A DNA stretch of 7,177 bases from Synergistales bacterium Syner_01 (GCA_001604435.1 LVBO01000015.1:1-7177), one strand, 5' to 3'. Counted from the first letter of the stretch, positions 1 through 5,686 are shown. Notes: a model not told the origin generated them from the sequence alone. Numbers and translations: made by a program.

Positions 1-861
1 GAGCGTCAGCGAAAGACCCGCGGCATGCGCCAGAGCCGGAAGATGGAGCGCCGTGTTGGTGGACCCCCCGAGCGCCATATCGACCGTCACAGCGTTGTTG
101 AACGCTTTCTCGGTGAGAATGTCTCTGGGCTTGATATCCCTCTCGATCAGCGTCATGATCTGGCGGCCGGCCTCCTTGGCCAGCCGCTCCCGTGCGGCGT
201 AAACGGCGGGGATGGTCCCGTTTCCCGGAAGCGCGAAGCCGAGAGCCTCGATCATGCAGTTCATGGTGTTCGCGGTGAACATGCCGGCGCAGGAACCGCA
301 CGTCGGACAGGTGATGTCCTCTATCTCGCGGAGCTCTTCGTCGGTGATCATCCCGACGGCTCTCTTGCCGACGGCCTCGAAAATGTTGCTGAGATCGACG
401 TCCTTCCCGCCGGTCGTTCCGGCGAGCATCGGCCCGCCGCTGATCATGATCGTCGGGATATTCAGCGAAAGCGCCGCCATCGCCATTCCGGGGATGATCT
501 TGTCGCAGTTGGTGACAAGAACAAGAGCGTCGAGCGCGTGCGCCCTGACCATCACCTCGATGGAGTCCATGATCAGCTCACGGCTCGGGAGCGAAAACTT
601 CATCCCCTCGTGGTTCATGGCGATTCCGTCGCAAACGCCGATGACGGGGAACTCCAGAGGGAAACCTCCGAATGCGTACACCGCCGATTTCACTGCCTGA
701 GCGAGCCTGTTCAGGTGGATATGGCCGGGAATGAGCGCGTTGTAGGGGTTGACGACGCCAACCCACGGACGAGCGATTTCCCAGTCGGTATATCCGGACG
801 CTTTCAAAAGCGAGCGGTGAGGCGCCCGCTCCGCACCTTTCTTTGCGTTGTCGCTTCGCAT
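1..861 (-). CDS. ilvD: Dihydroxy-acid dehydratase (IlvD/Edd family), N-terminal 287 residues, cut by the window edge
   Basis: IlvD dehydrates 2,3-dihydroxy acids to 2-keto acids in valine, isoleucine and leucine synthesis. Family paralogues act on sugar acids. The frame is open to the left edge, so about half of a protein of roughly 550 residues is present. It begins MRSDNAKKGAERAPHRS. Visible motifs are PGHIHL (residues 45-50), CDGIAMNHEGM (77-87), the family signature CDKIIPGMAMA (119-129) and CPTCGSCAGMFTANTMNCM (185-203). By family knowledge, D78 and D120 bind Mg2+, K121 is the carbamylated lysine, and C119 and C191 bind the Fe-S cluster. The first cluster cysteine of the E. coli/Mycobacterium type is G46 here, with C77 as a possible substitute. 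The ATG at 861 follows AGGAGGT (868-874) at good spacing, 34 nt after the dctM stop. IlvD is the likeliest identity. A catabolic sugar-acid paralogue is possible given the TRAP genes upstream. Confidence 0.9.
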   Translation of the reverse strand, partial: MRSDNAKKGAERAPHRSLLKASGYTDWEIARPWVGVVNPYNALIPGHIHLNRLAQAVKSAVYAFGGFPLEFPVIGVCDGIAMNHEGMKFSLPSRELIMDSIEVMVRAHALDALVLVTNCDKIIPGMAMAALSLNIPTIMISGGPMLAGTTGGKDVDLSNIFEAVGKRAVGMITDEELREIEDITCPTCGSCAGMFTANTMNCMIEALGFALPGNGTIPAVYAARERLAKEAGRQIMTLIERDIKPRDILTEKAFNNAVTVDMALGGSTNTALHLPALAHAAGLSLTL

Positions 862-895
862 AGCACTACCTCCTAATGAAATTTCTAGTGATGCA

Positions 896-2185
896 TTATA
901 TTCCTCCCGGCCCCCAGACGAGCATCGGAAGCGAGAGAATGAGCGATGGCACATAGGTTACCAGAAGAAGAATGCCGATGAGCACAAAGACCATCGGAAG
1001 GATCGGTTTGCTGATCCGCTCCATGGGGAGCCCCGTAATGGCCCCGGCGACATAGATATTGATCGCGACAGGGGGTGTCGCCATTCCGATGGCAAGACCG
1101 ATGGCGATCAGCACTCCGAAGTGAAAAAGATTGCCTCCGATACGGATGATCGTCGGCAGGAAGATCGGAGTGAGAACAATAAGCGCGGAGGCTGTTTCCA
1201 TGAACATGCCGGCAAGCAGAATAATGATCGTGATCATAAGATAGATCATGAAGGTGTTCCCTCCGGCAAAGCCGAGGAGAAATCGCGCGACCGCCTCCGG
1301 AATCTGGAAGAAGGCGAGCCCCCAGCCGAAAAGCTTCGCCGTGGCGATGATGAACATGATAAGCGCCGAAGTAACGCCCGATCCGACGACGATCTTGTAG
1401 AACTGCTTCAAACTCAACGATCTGTAGATGAAAAAAGCGACGAAGAGAGAGTAGACCACCGCCACGGCGGCGGCTTCCGAAGGAGTGAAGAACCCCGAGA
1501 AGATGCCGCCGAGAATGATCACGGGCGTCATGAGTCCCCACGTCGCTTCGATGAAGAGCTTCCACTTCTCTCTGCCGGTGGTGCTTCTGCTCGCAGGATA
1601 CCCTCTCTTTCTCGCGACGTAAATCGAATAGACGATAAGTCCGAGCCCCATCAAAAACCCCGGAACGAATCCCGCCATGAAGAGCTTCGCCACCGAGACT
1701 CCGGCGATGACCGCATAGAGAACCATCGGGACGCTCGGAGGGATCACCACGCCGATCGTTCCCGAGGCTGCGATCAGCGCGGCGGAGAAGTCCACGTCGT
1801 AGCCTTTCTCCTCGAGCTGGGGGAGGAGGGCCGAGCCGACCGCCGCCGTCGTCGCCGCTCCGGAGCCCGAGATGGCCGCGATGAACATGGAGGCCACAGT
1901 GGAGACAATGGAAAGCCCTCCGCGAAACCTGCCGAGAGTGGCCTCGGCGAAAGCGATGATCCGCTCGGATATCCCGCCCCTGGCGAGAATATCTCCGGCG
2001 AGGACGAAGAAAGGAACGGCGACGAGCGCGAACGATTCGTTGCCGGAGAACATGGTCTGAGGAATCATCTCAAGAGGAAAGCCGCTTAAAAAGACGATAA
2101 GCAGCCCGGATACGCCGATGGAAAGCCCGACAGGAACACCAAGGAGTAAAAAAAACGCAAAACTGCCTGCAAGAACGAGTCCCAT
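896..2185 (-). CDS. dctM: TRAP transporter large permease subunit DctM
   Basis: This is the ion-coupled transport subunit of a tripartite TRAP uptake system in the inner membrane. It works with DctQ and receives solute from DctP. The 429-residue product has the usual DctM length and is almost wholly hydrophobic, consistent with about a dozen helices plus re-entrant loops. Family landmarks are SGSGAATTAAVG (residues 106-117), GVVIPPSVPMVLYA (145-158), FMETASALIVLTPIFLP (328-344) and GMATPPVAINIYVA (368-381). I chose the ATG at 2185 because GGGAGGA lies 7 nt upstream and the protein then starts directly with helix 1. The frame extends to 2221, but that would add 12 polar residues overlapping dctQ. 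Only one base separates this ATG from the dctQ stop, and its Shine-Dalgarno lies in the last dctQ codons, so translational coupling is likely. Substrate cannot be read from this subunit. Confidence 0.95.
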   Translation of the reverse strand: MGLVLAGSFAFFLLLGVPVGLSIGVSGLLIVFLSGFPLEMIPQTMFSGNESFALVAVPFFVLAGDILARGGISERIIAFAEATLGRFRGGLSIVSTVASMFIAAISGSGAATTAAVGSALLPQLEEKGYDVDFSAALIAASGTIGVVIPPSVPMVLYAVIAGVSVAKLFMAGFVPGFLMGLGLIVYSIYVARKRGYPASRSTTGREKWKLFIEATWGLMTPVIILGGIFSGFFTPSEAAAVAVVYSLFVAFFIYRSLSLKQFYKIVVGSGVTSALIMFIIATAKLFGWGLAFFQIPEAVARFLLGFAGGNTFMIYLMITIIILLAGMFMETASALIVLTPIFLPTIIRIGGNLFHFGVLIAIGLAIGMATPPVAINIYVAGAITGLPMERISKPILPMVFVLIGILLLVTYVPSLILSLPMLVWGPGGI

Positions 2186-2186
2186 A

Positions 2187-2696
2187 TTACTTCCTCCCGA
2201 GAATGCCGCCGAGTCCGGCAACGAGATGCAGCAGCACGATACTCCCCACGACGGGGTACATCAGGTAGATCCATGTCATGGAAATACCCATGGCGGGCGT
2301 TGTCTGCATCGCTTCGGACTTCATAAGAACACCCCCGTAATAGGCGACGACGAAAAAGAAGAGGATGCCTATCCCCTGCACAAGGAGCTCCGTCGCTTTT
2401 TTCAGCGGAAGAGGGAGCTTGTGCACAAGGAATGTCACAGCTATGTGAGATCCGCGTTTGAACGCGATCGCGGCCCCCAGGAGCGACGACGCGACCAGAA
2501 GGTATGTCGTCAGTTCCTCCGACCAGATCAGCGCCTCGAAGAAAAGTCGGCAGATAATTTGCATCGTCGTCACGGTGATCATCGCGAGCATCATCGTGAA
2601 AAGGACTATTTCGCTAACCTTATTCACATAATCGCTTAATCGGACAAGAGGCGAGAACACGCTCCCGCCTCTTGTTCCGCTTTCTTTGGTGGCCAT
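2187..2696 (-). CDS. dctQ: TRAP transporter small permease subunit DctQ
   Basis: DctQ is the small membrane partner of DctM. The 169-residue product has four hydrophobic segments at about 28-50, 61-80, 103-126 and 139-165. Between and within the first two lies the family hallmark RLFFEALIWSEELTTYLL followed by GAAIAFKRGSHIAV (W58, E60, E61, G74, R81, H84). The ATG at 2696 is 11 nt after the dctP stop, with a GAGG only 3 nt upstream. An alternative GTG at 2660 (codon 13) has GAGG 7 nt upstream and would still leave a full-length DctQ, so the start is uncertain by 12 residues. Codons 6-19 form a strong hairpin (listed separately). Family identity is secure from helix pattern, motif and position between dctP and dctM. 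Confidence 0.92.
   Translation of the reverse strand: MATKESGTRGGSVFSPLVRLSDYVNKVSEIVLFTMMLAMITVTTMQIICRLFFEALIWSEELTTYLLVASSLLGAAIAFKRGSHIAVTFLVHKLPLPLKKATELLVQGIGILFFFVVAYYGGVLMKSEAMQTTPAMGISMTWIYLMYPVVGSIVLLHLVAGLGGILGRK
2641..2679 (-). other. Stem-loop in the 5' coding end of dctQ
   Basis: On the plus strand, CGGACAAGAGGCG (2641-2653) is complementary to CGCCTCTTGTTCCG (2666-2679). They form 10 continuous pairs, a one-base bulge (T2676) and 3 more pairs, around a 12-nt loop. There is no T-tract on either side, so it is not a standard terminator. It sits just after the dctP/dctQ junction. It could protect the 3' end of dctP mRNA, or modulate dctQ initiation if the GTG at 2660 is used, because the GAGG for that start lies in the stem. 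The function is inferred; the pairing is seen directly. Confidence 0.55.
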
Positions 2697-2707
2697 CCGC
2701 CTCAGCC

Positions 2708-3682
2708 TTATTTGCCGGCCAAAATAGCCTCGATAAGCTCTTTGCCGAACTGCGCTTCGTACTTTTCGTACACAGGTTTGACAGCTTCGAGGAACGCGGC
2801 CGTCTCGGGCTCGGTCACTTCCATCCCCTTATCCTTCAGCAACTGGAGCCACTCCGCCTCTTTCTCATTGTCGTAGGCTCTGTTATGCTCCGCTGCCTTC
2901 TGCGCTGCATCCTGAACAAGGGACTGCATCCGGGGGGCAAGTTTTTCCCAAGTCTTTTTGCTCATCATGATCACGTTCGGCGCATAGGCGTGGCGGGTGA
3001 GGGCAAGATGCTTCTGCGACTCGAAGAGGTTGAACGCGACGATGACGTTCAGCGGGTTCTCCTGCCCGTCGATCGCACCCTGCTGGAGCGCGGTGAGCGC
3101 CTCGGTCCACGCCATAGGGATCGCGTTCGCGCCGAGAGCCTTGAAGGAATCGACATATACCGGGTTCTGCATGAGCCGGATCTTCAGCCCCTTCATATCC
3201 TCGGGAGTCTTGACAGGCTGTTTGCTGTTCGTAAGGTTGCGGAAACCGCGTTCTCCGTAGGCGAGTCCTTTCCAGCCATGCTGTCCCATCTCCTCAAGCA
3301 TCATTTTTCCGATTTCGCCGTCGAGCACTTTGTACGCATGCTCGGGTGTAGAGAAGAGGAAGGGCAGGTCGAAAACGCCGAACTTCGGCATGAAGTTCAT
3401 GATGGGGCCGCCGGTGATGATGGCGGAATCAACCACGCCCATACGCATGCTTTCGAGGAGATTCCGTTCGTCTCCGAGCTGTGCGTTGGGGTATATGGTG
3501 ACCGTAAGCTCTCCTTTGCTCCCCGCCTCGACAAGCTCCTTGAATTTGAGCGCACAGACGTGGAACGCGTCGTTCTCGTTCACCACGTGCGCAAGCTTGA
3601 TATCCACCGCTGCGATTGCGGCGGAAGCGGCGAAGATCAAGGTCAAAAAGACGATAGAAAAAACTGCGGTACTTCTCTTCAT
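2708..3682 (-). CDS. dctP: TRAP transporter periplasmic substrate-binding protein DctP
   Basis: DctP captures an organic acid in the periplasm and hands it to DctQM. The 324-residue product starts MKRSTAVFSIVFLTLIFAAS, a typical signal peptide with cleavage near the AIAA at residues 22-25. The mature domain begins VDIKLAHVVNENDAFH. Family landmarks are YPNAQLGDERNLLE (64-77), DLPFLF (105-110), GFRNLTNSKQPVKTPEDMKG (146-165), KIRLMQNPVYVDSFKALGA (167-185) and ALQQGAIDGQENPLN (198-212). By family knowledge, R169 makes the salt bridge to the ligand carboxylate, with R148 and N209 usually lining the pocket. The ATG at 3682 follows AGGAGGGG (3691-3698). The same frame is open upstream to 3898, but that extension would destroy the signal peptide. 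The LGDER...QEN pattern resembles receptors for sugar acids, which is only a hint at substrate. Confidence 0.95.
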   Translation of the reverse strand: MKRSTAVFSIVFLTLIFAASAAIAAVDIKLAHVVNENDAFHVCALKFKELVEAGSKGELTVTIYPNAQLGDERNLLESMRMGVVDSAIITGGPIMNFMPKFGVFDLPFLFSTPEHAYKVLDGEIGKMMLEEMGQHGWKGLAYGERGFRNLTNSKQPVKTPEDMKGLKIRLMQNPVYVDSFKALGANAIPMAWTEALTALQQGAIDGQENPLNVIVAFNLFESQKHLALTRHAYAPNVIMMSKKTWEKLAPRMQSLVQDAAQKAAEHNRAYDNEKEAEWLQLLKDKGMEVTEPETAAFLEAVKPVYEKYEAQFGKELIEAILAGK

Positions 3683-3762
3683 GGTACTTTCCCCTCCTGT
3701 TTGTATTGAAGATATAATTGCGAAAAAACCGCTCCTTGGACACATCGTCCGAAGAGCAGCAT
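3679..3762 (-). CDS. Possible 27-codon upstream ORF in the dctP leader
   Basis: A short frame starts at ATG 3762 and encodes 27 residues beginning MLLFGRCVQGAVFSQLYLQY. Its TGA overlaps the dctP ATG as ATGA. A weak AAGG lies 4 nt upstream, close to the predicted transcript start, so initiation may be poor. Codons 2-11 span the terminator-like hairpin at 3731-3757, so a translating ribosome would melt it. The dctP Shine-Dalgarno lies inside the final codons. I do not recognise the peptide. The frame may be fortuitous, but its placement relative to hairpin and start codon makes a leader-peptide role worth testing. Confidence 0.3.
   Translation of the reverse strand: MLLFGRCVQGAVFSQLYLQYKQEGKVP
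3723..3757 (-). terminator. Attenuator-like hairpin with T-tract in the dctP leader
   Basis: Read on the minus strand, GCTCTTCGGAC (3757-3747) pairs with GTCCAAGGAGC (3741-3731) around a 5-nt loop. There is one mismatch and one G-U pair among 11 positions. Two Gs follow, then TTTTTT (3728-3723). This is the form of an intrinsic terminator, lying between the predicted promoter and the dctP Shine-Dalgarno. It therefore could only act as an attenuator of the dctPQM-ilvD operon. Stability is moderate because of the mismatch. Confidence 0.5.
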
Positions 3763-3778
3763 GAAGCCTTGGCAACGC

Positions 3779-3806
3779 ATTATAGCTATTACCGCGAGAA
3801 TTGCAA
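3779..3806 (-). promoter_or_regulatory. Predicted promoter of the dctPQM-ilvD operon
   Basis: On the minus strand a perfect TATAAT (3784-3779) lies 16 nt downstream of TTGCAA (3806-3801), a 4/6 match to the -35 consensus. Transcription would start near 3772, giving a leader of about 90 nt before dctP. The position, between divergent genes and upstream of a good Shine-Dalgarno, fits. Confidence 0.65.
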
Positions 3807-3827
3807 GTCTGTTTCAAAGTTTTGCAA
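3801..3827. promoter_or_regulatory. Paired TTGCAA palindromes, candidate operator
   Basis: The self-complementary hexamer TTGCAA occurs at 3801-3806 and 3822-3827. The start-to-start spacing is 21 bp, about two helical turns, so both copies face the same side of DNA. The first overlaps the predicted dctP -35 box. A repressor or activator site is plausible; no regulator gene is in the window to assign it. Confidence 0.3.
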
Positions 3828-3891
3828 CCAGTAAACCTTATGTTCGTCAAAGCTCCCCCGCCACTCATCGCAGTCCATATGCCGATGTTTC

Positions 3892-3920
3892 TGGACAACG
3901 ATCCACTCTCCTGCTATCAT
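3892..3920 (+). promoter_or_regulatory. Predicted promoter of the cupin gene
   Basis: TGGACA (3892-3897) and TATCAT (3915-3920) are each 5/6 matches to consensus, with an ideal 17-nt spacer. The transcript would start near 3927, about 55 nt upstream of the cupin ATG. The promoter diverges from the dctP promoter, whose -35 lies about 85 bp away. Confidence 0.6.
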
Positions 3921-3981
3921 CGAAACAATTGAACGTTCCTCTGGCTTTTCGAAGACAAAACGTAGGGAGAGTGGTTGTACA

Positions 3982-4365
3982 ATGAGGGATTTCGTGCTGC
4001 TCGCAGGAAAAATCTCCGACATTCCGCAAGCTGAGGAAGCATCGCATGCGGCGGATATCGAGAAACGGATTGTTTTCGCCCCGGGAAAATTCTGGAACGA
4101 CTATGTTGCGCGCCACTTTTCCGTAAAGGGAAAAAACACGCAAACTCCGTTCCATACACACGACTGGCCACATTATATACTTATACTGTCGGGGCGGTGC
4201 AACGCGACAATCGACGGGACCGTCTACCCATTGGAAAAAGGGTGCTGGGCGCATGTTCCGCCGAACGTGGAACACTTCATCGAAAACACCGGAGAAGAAC
4301 CGCTGGAGTTCATCTGCATCGTTCCTCCCGAGGGAGACCCTGCTGGAAGCGCGGCCCTCGCCTGA
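3982..4365 (+). CDS. Single-domain cupin protein
   Basis: This is a 127-residue cytoplasmic protein with one cupin beta-barrel and no signal peptide. Cupin motif 1 appears as TPFHTHDWPHYILILSGRC (residues 55-73) and motif 2 as GCWAHVPPNVEHFIENTGEE (87-106). H58, H60 and H98 are the expected metal ligands. The usual glutamate ligand of motif 1 is replaced by Y65, with H64 next to it, so metal site and activity may differ from textbook cupins. The segment after motif 2 (EPLEFICIVPPEG) is typical of small stand-alone cupins of unknown function. A Shine-Dalgarno AGGGAG (3964-3969) lies 12 nt before the ATG, which is rather long. The gene has its own promoter and terminator, so it is monocistronic and diverges from dctP. 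A role in handling the TRAP substrate is possible but unproven. Confidence 0.88.
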   Translation: MRDFVLLAGKISDIPQAEEASHAADIEKRIVFAPGKFWNDYVARHFSVKGKNTQTPFHTHDWPHYILILSGRCNATIDGTVYPLEKGCWAHVPPNVEHFIENTGEEPLEFICIVPPEGDPAGSAALA

Positions 4366-4405
4366 TTTTTTCGAGGGAAGCAGTTTTTTTAGTATCCCGG
4401 AACGT

Positions 4406-4450
4406 AACAAGAGGCCGTAAGCGTCCGCTTACAGGCCTCTTGTTTTTATT
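4406..4450 (+). terminator. Strong intrinsic terminator after the cupin gene
   Basis: AACAAGAGGCCGTAAGC (4406-4422) pairs with GCTTACAGGCCTCTTGTT (4427-4444). This gives 17 pairs with a single bulge (A4433) and a 4-nt loop, followed by the T-rich tail TTTTTATT. It ends cupin transcription. The convergent membrane-protein gene stops inside the tail (TAA at 4448-4446). In the minus direction the hairpin has no proper T-tract, so it may work only weakly there. Confidence 0.9.
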
Positions 4451-4919
4451 GCGGGAAGGTGAAGTTCATCATCGGAGGGAGCCACGGATACACCGATCGA
4501 AGAAAATACGGATTTAAAGCAAAGATGACGAAAAGCCCCATCGCCATTGCGGAATGGAACACCGAGAGCAATCCCCTGTATTTTTCTTTCTTCGCGACAG
4601 CGCCGAGAAACCCCTCGCAGACAACAAACGCCGTTATGTAATACAACCACCCGTTCGTCCCCGGTTTCTGGAGAAAAATCATCGTCCTGAGCACGCAGTA
4701 CGCCGACCAGATACCCAAAATGTACATCTGGCTTCCAGTCATCGCCAGCTTCGCAATGAAAGCGATCGCTCTCGGAAAAAGGTCGCCGCTTTTATCCATC
4801 GCCTCAAGCGTATCGAAAGCCGATTCGATGAAGGGGAGAATATACCGTATATATCCGACGGAGAGAATCCATCCCCAAAAAACAAGGAAAAACAGATAAT
4901 TAAGATACGTCAAAAACAT
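4446..4919 (-). CDS. Unrecognised four-helix membrane protein
   Basis: I do not recognise a family. The 157-residue product has hydrophobic segments at about 5-30, 52-81, 91-108 and 115-137, separated by short polar loops such as ESAFDTLEAMDKSGDLFPR (32-50) and AKKEKYRG (109-116). It ends in an aromatic and proline-rich tail, NPYFLRSVYPWLPPMMNFTF (136-155). There is no signal peptide or catalytic motif. The ATG at 4919 has GGAAGG (4924-4929) only 4 nt upstream. The frame continues upstream to 5273, but that extension is arginine-rich, overlaps gpt and lacks protein character. The gene lies 140 nt downstream of gpt with no strong terminator between them, so it may be the second gene of a gpt operon. 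It could be an accessory membrane protein or a lineage-specific protein; function unknown. Confidence 0.75.
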   Translation of the reverse strand: MFLTYLNYLFFLVFWGWILSVGYIRYILPFIESAFDTLEAMDKSGDLFPRAIAFIAKLAMTGSQMYILGIWSAYCVLRTMIFLQKPGTNGWLYYITAFVVCEGFLGAVAKKEKYRGLLSVFHSAMAMGLFVIFALNPYFLRSVYPWLPPMMNFTFPQ

Positions 4920-5059
4920 CCCGCCTTCCGGAGCCTGCTTTGTGTATTCATTATCCTGACCGGGGAATGAGAACGTCTTTCCAGGTATGCCGCAGCTATG
5001 AAAGCGCCGGCGGATTCTCCGAGAAGGTCGCTGCCGTCTGGAAAGGTCGGATTCCGACG

Positions 5060-5536
5060 CTAACGCTGCTCCACTATCGGTTTCGCATAGGCTGTTTCCG
5101 CATCCCACGGAAAGAGGATCCACGTGTCCTGGCTTACTTCCGTTATATAGGTATCCACGAACTCGCGGCCATCCGGTTTTGCGTACACGGCGGCGAAGTG
5201 CGCTTTCGGGAGCATCTTTCGGACAACCCGGGCAGTCTTCCCCGTATCGACAAGATCGTCGATGATGAGCCACCCTTCTCCGTCGCCTGAGATTTCCTTC
5301 AAAACCGAAAGTTCACCTTGCGTGCGCAGGACGTAGCTCGAAACACAGACGGTATCCACAAGTCGAACGTCAAGTTCCCGGGCGATAATCGCCGCGGGGA
5401 TCAGTCCACCCCGCGCAATTCCTACGATCCGTTCCCATTTGCATACCCCTAGAAGACGCCACGCCAAGGCCTTGCAATCGCGATGCACCTGTTCCCACGA
5501 AACCGGATACGTCTTATGATAGCTTTCACTCGACAC
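5060..5536 (-). CDS. gpt: Xanthine/guanine phosphoribosyltransferase Gpt
   Basis: Gpt transfers phosphoribose from PRPP to guanine, xanthine and less well hypoxanthine, giving GMP, XMP and IMP in purine salvage. The 158-residue product closely follows E. coli Gpt (152 residues). It has GIARGGLIPAAIIARELDVR (39-58) with the pyrophosphate loop ARGG, then VDTVCVSSY (60-68), GDGEGWLIIDDLVDTGKTA (84-102) with the PRPP-binding motif around D93-D94 and T98-T101, and QDTWILFPWD (136-145) in the base-binding region. I chose the GTG at 5536. AGGAGG (5547-5552) lies 10 nt upstream of it, but only 1 nt from the alternative GTG at 5545. The N-terminus then lines up with the E. coli protein. It has its own predicted promoter and diverges from the BMP gene. 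Confidence 0.95.
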   Translation of the reverse strand: MSSESYHKTYPVSWEQVHRDCKALAWRLLGVCKWERIVGIARGGLIPAAIIARELDVRLVDTVCVSSYVLRTQGELSVLKEISGDGEGWLIIDDLVDTGKTARVVRKMLPKAHFAAVYAKPDGREFVDTYITEVSQDTWILFPWDAETAYAKPIVEQR

Positions 5537-5581
5537 GCCACCCACTCCTCCTTCAATTCTTCTCGCTCAGCCCATGGGTGT

Positions 5582-5610
5582 ATTGTAGCATGCCTCTTCT
5601 CTTCTGAAAA
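5582..5610 (-). promoter_or_regulatory. Predicted gpt promoter
   Basis: On the minus strand TTTTCA (5610-5605, 4/6) and TACAAT (5587-5582, 5/6) are separated by 17 nt. The transcript would begin near 5575, leaving about 40 nt before the gpt start. That is too short for a purine riboswitch. Confidence 0.55.
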
Positions 5611-5654
5611 AGTAAAAATCCTTCCTCTTTATTTTTTTTCTTCGGGCACTACTG

Positions 5655-5660
5655 TATAAT
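5655..5660 (+). promoter_or_regulatory. -10 box of the BMP-gene promoter
   Basis: A perfect TATAAT lies about 7 nt upstream of the predicted start of the BMP transcript (near 5667). The -35 position falls in a T-run (5632-5639) without a good TTGACA match, so an activator or the A/T tract may compensate. Confidence 0.55.
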
Positions 5661-5665
5661 ATCGA

Positions 5666-5686
5666 AGAGGGGGGATATCCCCCTCT
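5666..5686 (+). promoter_or_regulatory. Palindrome at the BMP transcript start
   Basis: AGAGGGGG (5666-5673) and CCCCCTCT (5679-5686) form an 8-bp stem with a 5-nt GATAT loop. It starts 5 nt after the -10 box. It would be either an operator covering the start site or a 5'-terminal mRNA hairpin that slows decay. No T-tract follows, so it is not a terminator. Confidence 0.4.

Noticed and set aside
25..876. 283-codon plus-strand frame opposite ilvD
   Set aside because: It is antisense to clear IlvD motifs, and its translation has no recognisable domain.
862..895. CACTA/TAGTG inverted repeat around the ilvD ribosome site
   Set aside because: It has only 5 pairs with a 17-nt loop, too weak to claim a regulatory hairpin.
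848..2089. 413-codon open frame on the plus strand opposite dctM
   Set aside because: It encodes an extremely charged Arg/Asp/His/Glu-rich sequence with no fold character. It is exactly antisense to a well-supported DctM and arises from that gene's codon bias.
2672..3709. 345-codon plus-strand frame opposite dctP
   Set aside because: It mirrors DctP, has no good ribosome site or family features, and would be antisense to the whole receptor gene.
3683..3898. N-terminal extension of DctP to 3898
   Set aside because: It would bury the signal peptide 72 residues inside the protein and would start upstream of the predicted promoter. The ATG at 3682 has an excellent ribosome site.
5046..5059. GTCGG/CCGAC mini-hairpin right after the gpt stop as a terminator
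   Set aside because: The stem is 5 bp with a 3-nt loop and only CTTTCC follows, so it is not convincing as a terminator.
4920..5273. N-terminal extension of the four-helix membrane protein
   Set aside because: It overlaps the end of gpt in another frame and is rich in Arg, Cys and Ser with no membrane or domain pattern.
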